Below are positions 57,838 to 64,000 of a DNA stretch of 64,000 nt, piece by piece. Positions within the stretch are counted from its first letter, which is position 1; the number at the start of each line of letters is the position of its first letter. Both the position numbers and the translations under genes were made by a program. The notes below the pieces were generated by a model. The model did not search any database and was not told the origin of the DNA. It saw nothing but the letters and a program-made list of their open reading frames with translations. The DNA is from Leptodactylus fallax (Eukaryota > Chordata > Amphibia > Anura > Leptodactylidae), in contig CAMRHE010000035.1 in NCBI GenBank assembly GCA_947044405.1, forward strand, positions 9,025,501-9,089,500. Reading direction: 5' to 3'.

Positions 57838-58592
57838 CCACTTCCGGACCACTCATAGACTATATATGTTCAGGCGGTCCACTCTTTAAGCAGCTGCATG
57901 ACATCATGCAGCTGCAGAAGCAGGGAGCCAGCTGCTACCGCAGCCGGGGCTCCTATAGGGAAGGCAGAGATGGTTTATTACCATCCCTGCCTTCCCGATC
58001 ACTGTCTGTACAGCACAATGTGCACTGTGTACACAGCTATGAGAGAATGATCACATGACTGCCGGGGGCTGGGAACTGCATGAGCTGCTGAGTCCTAGAG
58101 GACAGCTCTGAAAATAACGTAGGAGGCTGCATTCCTCCTGTAACTGGAAATCAGGTTAAAATATAAATAAAAAATAAAATACCCCCCTCCCCCCAGGTCT
58201 ATTATGACCTTATGGGGAGTGTGGGGGCACAAATTAAAAAAAAAAGTGAAAGAAAAAAAAAAAAAGATAGAAACAATTGCCACTTCACAGATTCTAGCCC
58301 CGCCCTGCAACACAACAATAAGAGAGTGTTAACCCGTAAAAATGACTGCAAAGGAGAGGGAAACTAGAAGTTTGTTTTCAATTTTTTTTTTTCCCCTAAT
58401 ACCACCGACATGTTTCCATATCCTTTTTGTTTACAATTTCTTGGTTAATAAAATAAAATTTAAAAAATATGGAAAAATTTATCACTGAAAAAAATGCAAA
58501 AATTATGTAAATAACCCAAACGAAAAAATGTTATTGCTCTCAAAACTGCATGTATGAAAAAAACCAAAAAAATGTGTCTGATCCTAAACTGG
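57838..58592. mobile_element. TTAA-type element with CCACTTC end
   Basis: It starts CCACTTCCGGACCACTCATA after TTCA (a mutated TTAA) and ends CTGATCCTAAACTGG before TTAA at 58593-58596. It shares GGTCTATTATGACCTTATGG and the GCAGGGAGCCAGCTGCT region with 61021-63593. No coding content. Confidence 0.65.
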
Positions 58593-58595
58593 TTA

Positions 58596-58858
58596 AGGCT
58601 AATGCCCAACGTAGCAGGCTGCAGCAAAAAAGCGCTGTGGGAAAAACCACGGCAGAAACGCATCACAGGTTTTCCTGCATCGCTTTTCACAGAAGGTTCG
58701 GAGAGTTTTTCTATGCAGACTTTCTGCTTCCTAAACTATATGGAAACCGCCAGCATTTCTGTATAATTGACATGTTTTGGAAATTGCAGCATTTCCGCTG
58801 TGGGTATTTTCCTGCAATGTGTGGATGGGATTCGCTAGCCACTTTGCAGAGACTGTAA
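58596..58858. mobile_element. MITE type B, copy with decayed right end
   Basis: It starts AGGCTAATGCCCAACGTAGC and contains GCTGTGGGAAAAACCACGG, CAGAAACGCATCACAGG and GCAATGTGTGGATGGGATTC as in 43274-43590. It begins exactly at the TTAA end of the previous element. Confidence 0.65.
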
Positions 58859-59254
58859 AACATTCTTCTGTAACTCCCACTGTTTTTCAGATTTTCTCAC
58901 AGAACATCTACCTAACGTGTCCAGTGCTGGCAAGAAGAAGTCACTTGTAGAGCACTGATTTCTCTGGTCTGCACAACTGCAGGAATGACTCCTCTGCCTG
59001 TGTGCAATAGGATCCAGGTGGATGGACTGAACTACTGAATACCTGTGACCACATGCCCTTGACACCTTATGTGGGCATTCTGAGAAAGGAATCAAATGAG
59101 AACTAGGAGGTACTATAGTAAGTACTGTATGTAAAAACTATTGCACAGGAGCATTTTTTTTTATTATTATTCCAGTTTAAAATATGTTTTGCCTGATGTA
59201 ATAGAATATGTAATATTGAACTGTGGTAGGGCTGTGAAGTTGGTAGGCCAAACC
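58859..59254. other. Non-coding stretch
   Basis: No gene or clear repeat is visible. A short T-rich run with ATT units occurs near 59153-59171. Confidence 0.35.
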
Positions 59255-60475
59255 AACAACTCCAACTCCTCTATGTTTTCATGGGATGACTCCAACTGTG
59301 ACTCCTTCATAAATAGCTGGGGCCAGGCAATTAATCAAGAAATAACCAAAACCGATAATCGAGATAACCAATGTGATTTTGTGCATGTTGGTTATTTTGG
59401 TTTAGTTATTACAGTATTCGCAAGCTTTTAACTGCAGTTTGATTTTGGATCGAAAACATCTGATCCTGAACTACTAGTATACTCTGCGGTCTCTTCAGAT
59501 GAATCGTGAAGTTTGCCCAACACATACTCGTACTTTAAAAGGGGTGTGGCTAAATAATTGCAGTATAATCGAGGTAAAATGATTGAATTGCTATTAAAGT
59601 AAATATTTAACAAGCTATATATCTAATTAACCCCTTTCCGCTGGTGGCATTTTTCGATTTTCATTTTTTAACTCCCTACCTTCCAAACCCCATAACATTT
59701 TTATTTTTCCTTTCACAGAGCCATATGAGGGCTTAATGTTTGTGGGACAAATTGTTCCTCATAATGGGACCATTTATTATTCTGTACAATGTACTGGGAA
59801 GCTGGAAAAAAATTAAAATGGGGTGGAATTGGAGAAAAAGTGAATTTTAGCGACTTTCTTACGGGCTTCGTTTTTACGACGTTCACTGTGTGGCGAAAAT
59901 GACATGTCACCTGTATTCTATGTTTCGTATGATTCGAGGGATACCAAATTTATATAGTTTTATTTACATTTTAACCCCTTAACAAAAGTCCATAACTTTG
60001 CAAAAAATATATACAAAAATATTTTCTTAAAGTCGCCATATTCTGACACCCGTAACTTTTTTATATTTCCATGTATGGGGATGCAGAGGGCGTCTTTTCA
60101 GAATTTTTAATTCTTTTACATTTTTTTTTTTTTTGGATACTTTATTTATTAGACCCCCTAGGGGTCTTGAACCCCAGGGGGTGTTGATCACTAATGCAAT
60201 GCATTACATATTGGCAATATTGGCATTTGTATGAGAGGTTGCATATAGTAGCCTCTCATAAAAATGAATGCTAGGCAAGCCTGGGAGCCTTCAATAGGCT
60301 CCCAGCTGTCATGGCAACAGATCGACGGCCTCAGGCACTGATCGCAGGCATTAGCGCCGGGTCTCTGCTGTATAATACAGCAGAGACCTGGCAGCTATGA
60401 CAGGAAGGGGTTAAGTTACACAATATCAATAACTGTATAATATGCTCTTACACTATAATATCTTACACCCATTAG
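59255..60475. repeat. Dispersed repeat split by a TTAA element
   Basis: The flanking halves (59255-59630 and 60411-60475) match the uninterrupted copy at about 52885-53165, including AACTCCAACTCCTCTATGTT and TTACACAATATCAATAACTG. The break point is TTAA. Confidence 0.7.
59631..60410. mobile_element. TTAA-flanked non-autonomous DNA element, uninterrupted copy
   Basis: The 780-bp element starts CCCCTTTCCGCTGG and ends CAGGAAGGGG, with TTAA at 59627-59630 and 60411-60414. A related but nested copy is 60745-63961 (shared ACTGGGAAGCTGGAAAAAAA and AAATGACATGTCACCTGT). No coding content; it depends on a transposase made elsewhere. Confidence 0.85.
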
Positions 60476-61047
60476 TCTTACACCTGACTAATTTGCATAG
60501 AGATAAAAGGATGATTTTTACAAGAATGGAGGAGCGGTCCTGAATAAGAAATTCATCAATTGCTGACAGCCCTACAAGGTACTGTGATTAATTTATATCT
60601 CAATTTTGTGCTGACACACTCCCTTTAAAATTCTACTATTGCAGTGGAACCTAGAGACTGCAGATAATTTGGCAAGTATGCACAGAATAACACAAGCAAC
60701 ACATTTAGGTTGTTGTCCACATTATGGTTGTCCGAGTCTATTAACCCCTTTCTTAACAGCCTTTCTTTCATTTTTTAGTCCCAACCTTTTAAAAGCTGTA
60801 ACATAACATAAAAGCTAACAGTACATTCAATGTACTGGGAAGCTGGAAAAAAATTCTGAATGGGGTGGAACTGGAGAAAAAATGCATTTGTGTGACTTTC
60901 TTACAGGCTTCGTTTTTTACTGTGTTCATTGTGCAGCCCAAATGACATGTCACCTGTTTTCTATAAGTTGGTACGATTCTATGGATAGCAAATAAAAAAA
61001 AAAATATATATATATTTTAACCACTTCTGGACCTCCCATAGAGTATA

Positions 61048-62649
61048 CAGTGAGGAAAAAAAGTATTAATCAGCCACCAATTGTGCAAGTTCTCCCACTT
61101 CTAAAGATGAGAGAGGCCTGTAATTGACATCATAGGTAGACCTCAACTATGAGAGACAAAATGAGAAAACAAATCCAGAAAATCTTATTGTCTGATTTTT
61201 AAAGAATTTATTTGCAAATTATGGTGGAAAATAAGTATTTGGTCAATAACAAAAGTTCATCTCAATACTTTGTTATATATCCTTTGTTGGCAATGACAGA
61301 GGTCAAACATTTTCTGTAAGTCTTCACAAGGTTGGCACACACTGTTGCTGGTATGTTGGCCCATTCCTCCATGCAGATCTCCTCTAGAGTAGTGATGTTT
61401 TGGGGCTGTCGCTGGGCAACATGGACTTTCAACTCCCTCCAAAGGTTTTCTATGGGATTGAGATTTGCAGACTGGCTAGGCCACTCCAGGACCTTGAAAT
61501 GCTTCTTACGAAGCCACTCCTTCGTTGCCCTGGCAGTGTGCTTGGGATCATTGTCATGATGAAAGACCCAGCCACGTTTCATCTTCAATGCCCTTGCTGA
61601 TGGAAGGAGGTTTGCACTCAAAATCTCACGATACATGGCCACATTCATTCTTTCATGTACACGGATCAGTGGTCCTGGTCCCTTTGCAGAGAAACAGCCC
61701 TAAAGCATGATGTTGCCACCCCCTTGCTTCACAGTAGGTATGGTGTTCTTTGGATGCAACTCAGCATTCACTCTCCTCCAAACACGACAAGTTGTGTTTC
61801 GACCAAACAGTTCTACTTTGGTTTCATCTGACCATATGACATTCTCCAAATACTCTTCTGGAACATCCAAATGCTCTCTAGCAAACTTCAGATGGGCTCG
61901 GATATGTACTGGCTTAAGCAGGGGAACACGTCTGGCACTGCAGGATCTGAGTCCCTGGCGGCGTAGTGTGTTACTGACTGTAGCCTTTGTTACGTTAGTC
62001 CCAGCTTTCTGCAGGTCATTCACTAGGTCCCCCCGTATGGTTCTGGGATTTTTGCTCACCATTCTTGTGATCACTTTGACCCCACGTGATGAGATCTTGC
62101 GTGGAGCCCCTGATCGAGGGAGTTTATAAGTGGACTTGTATGTCTTCCATTTTCTAATTATTGCTCCCACAGTTGATTACTTCACACCAAGCTGCTTGCC
62201 TATTGCAGATTCAGTCTTTCCAGCCTGGTGCAGGTCTACAATTTTGTTTCTGGTGTCCTTCCACAGCTCTTTGGTCTTCACCATAGTGGAGTTTGGAGTG
62301 TGACTGTTTGAGGTTGTGGACAGGTGTCTTTTATACTGATAACAATTTCAAACAGGTGCCATTACTACAGGTAATGAGTGGAGGACAGAGGAGCCTCTTA
62401 AAGAAGAAGTTACAGGTCTGTGAGAGCCATAAATCTTGCTTGTTTGTAGGTGACAAAACACTTATTTTCCACCATAATTTGCAAATAAATTCTTAAAAAA
62501 TCAGACAATGTGATTTTCTAGATATGTTTTCTCATTTTGTTTCTCATAGTTGAGGTCTACCTATGATGTCAATTACAGGCCTCTCTCATCTTTTTAAGTG
62601 GGAGAACTTGCACAGTTGGTGGCTGACTAAATACTTTTTTTCCCCACTT
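61048..62649 (-). mobile_element. Tc1-like DNA transposon F, innermost member of the nest
   Basis: The 1602-bp element has left end CAGTGAGGAAAAAAAGTATT after TA (61046-61047) and right end matching its inverse, ending CACTT before TA (62650-62651). The arms share long inverted sequence including GAGAGAGGCCTGTAATTGAC and AGGTAGACCTCAACTATGAG. Confidence 0.93.
61262..62284 (-). pseudogene. Tc1-like transposase of element F (two in-frame stops)
   Basis: The ATG at 62284 opens [16 protein letters not shown]. An in-frame TAA follows GKQLGVK near 62178, and a TAG replaces the Trp codon in the block ending NIML before GCFSAKG near 61702. Otherwise the frame is continuous to the stop after GYITKY at 61262, so both lesions are single-base. 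The DNA-binding half has two helix-turn-helix units and a GAPRKIS linker. The catalytic residues are D in [14 protein letters not shown] in [11 protein letters not shown], and E in [10 protein letters not shown]; the usual SPDLNPIE reads SANLNPIE. Length is normal at about 340 codons. Confidence 0.92.
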
Positions 62650-64000
62650 TATATGCCTGGAAGGTGGTTGTCTAGTTTTGCAAGGACATACTGGTACGTC
62701 CAAGCAGAAATCAGTAGCTGCACGAAATCCTGCAGCTGCTGAAACGTGGACCGGCTGCTCCCAGAGAGAAGGCAGGGAAGGTTTATTACCAATAAATAAT
62801 AAATAAATAATAATAAATAATGGGCGCCGCTATCTTGTGGCTCCCCTCTGACCTGGTGGTCACGTGATCCAGCGGGATCAGCGTCTGTAAGAGCTGCTGG
62901 GTCCTACAGGACCCAGGTCAGCTCTATAGTAATGGACAGGAGGCTGTATTCCTCCTGCAACTGAGGCTAAATGTACCAGCCCCAGTTACAGGGGAAATCA
63001 GCCTCCCTCCCCCCCCCAAAAAAAAAAAAATGATCAGATGTCCCCAAAGGTCTATTATGACCTTATGGGGATACAATGTAAAAAAAAAATAAAAATGAAT
63101 AGAAAAATAAAATAAATTAAAAAAATAAATAAAATAACATGCCAATAACACGCCCTTATTAAAGGTTATAGCCCCACCCCCGATGACACCATACAAAATA
63201 AAAATTACTGTAACAGAGAGTAAAAACTATTTTATAAAGTTTATTTTAGTAGCACTTTGGGTTATTAAATAAAAAAAAAATGAAAAGTAAAAAACAGACA
63301 TGTTTTCCCTCCTCTTTTGTTTATATTTTCCCGGATATAAAAAAAGATTAAAACACATGCAAAAAAACAACAACATTCTTTTATTGTAAAATTTTTCTTC
63401 TCATTAAAAACTAAATTTGAAAAAAATAAAAACAACATAAAAATAAAGCCCTATGTGTCACCGAAAAAAAGACGCAGAAATTAGTTGAATAACTCATATG
63501 ATAAAAATGTTACAGCCCTCAAAACCGCACATACAAAAAAAACTTGAAAATGTGTCTGGTCCTGGACCAGAAATTGGCTTGGTACTGAAGTGGTTAAAGA
63601 AATTTAAAAAAACTTTTTATATTTTTTTTAACCATTTTATTAGCCCTCTAGGGGGCTTGAACCTGCAGTCTTTTGATTGATTGTCCCATAGACTACAATA
63701 CAATTTTATTGCAGTCTATGGGAGATCCGCTGCACAGCTAGTGAGGCTGGTCATAGGCCAGCCTCAATGGCTTTATTCCTATGACAGGCCTGGGAGCCTT
63801 CATTAGGCTCCCAGCTGTCATAGGAACAGGATGGCTCTCCCAATCTCCCCACATAAGAGCCATCCTGCAATGGTAGAGGTACGGGGCACTTCAGGGGGAG
63901 GGGCAGTACATAAAGCAATGCACACGAACAGAGTGAATTACAGCAGATGACAGCAAAGGGTTTAAGTGATGACTTCTGCTGTAATAGTATGGAGGATGTA

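Larger units (their letters stand above)
61021..63593. mobile_element. TTAA-flanked element with CCACTTC ends, middle member of the nest
   Basis: It starts CCACTTCTGGACCTCCCATA after TTAA at 61017-61020 and ends GGTACTGAAGTGG before TTAA at 63594-63597. Removing Tc1 element F leaves about 970 bp, related to 57838-58592 and to 26330-27111. A/T-rich runs and a C-run near 63009-63017 lie inside. No coding content. Confidence 0.78.
60745..63961. mobile_element. TTAA-flanked element, outer member of a nest
   Basis: Left part 60745-61016 starts CCCCTTTC after TTAA at 60741-60744. Right part 63598-63961 ends GCAAAGGG-T before TTAA at 63962-63965. The two parts match consecutive portions of 59631-60410 (for example CTAGGGGGCTTGAACC against CTAGGGGTCTTGAACC). 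The middle is occupied by another TTAA element. Confidence 0.72.

Noticed and set aside
61332..61710. Plus-strand frames over Tc1-F
   Set aside because: They are antisense to the transposase and carry no motif of their own.

Overview
The window is vertebrate genomic DNA, most likely from a frog or toad. The evidence is one intact GPCR gene of vertebrate type, an AT-rich repeat-packed background, Tc1/mariner, Penelope-like, Ty3/gypsy and CR1/L2 retroelements, and many TTAA-flanked and hairpin MITE families of the kind that fill anuran genomes. The species cannot be named from the sequence.

The only host protein-coding gene I can support is GPR63 on the minus strand (coding exon 51323-52582). 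It is a complete 419-residue receptor with a clear splice acceptor upstream at about 52712, so the promoter and first exon(s) lie at higher coordinates or beyond the window. I see no exon of another host gene, no tRNA or rRNA, and no CRISPR array.

Layout. 1-202: end of a hAT-like element. 2468-4044: Tc1-like element A. 4104-4739: a 318-bp unit repeated twice. 4736-7115: a 5'-truncated Penelope-like element (PLE1) with a hammerhead-ribozyme motif. 7796-16706: a three-level nest, an L1-like relic holding Tc1 element B, which holds a second Penelope-like element (PLE2, 8255-15286) with an inverted partial copy of itself. 16903-18541: Tc1 element C, nearly intact. 18864-21070: Tc1 relic D interrupted by an L1-like fragment. 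21150-28200: mostly non-coding repeats. 28213-36817: a Ty3/gypsy LTR retrotransposon on the minus strand, with near-identical LTRs and a well-formed gag-pol -1 frameshift signal. 36838-40339: a degenerate CR1/L2-type LINE. 40340-51300: MITEs, a TTAA element, and Tc1 relic E with a small nested insertion. 51323-52711: GPR63. 52730-64000: further MITEs, a 711-bp foldback element, and another nest of a TTAA element within a TTAA element with Tc1 element F inside.

No genes work together here in an operon sense. The interest lies in the layered mobile DNA, whose nesting gives relative insertion ages, and in RNA-level signals: hammerhead motifs whose core appears to co-vary, a -1 frameshift cassette, a decayed 2A-like motif, and upstream ORFs on GPR63. 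All family assignments come from motifs read by eye and from general knowledge; no database search was run.
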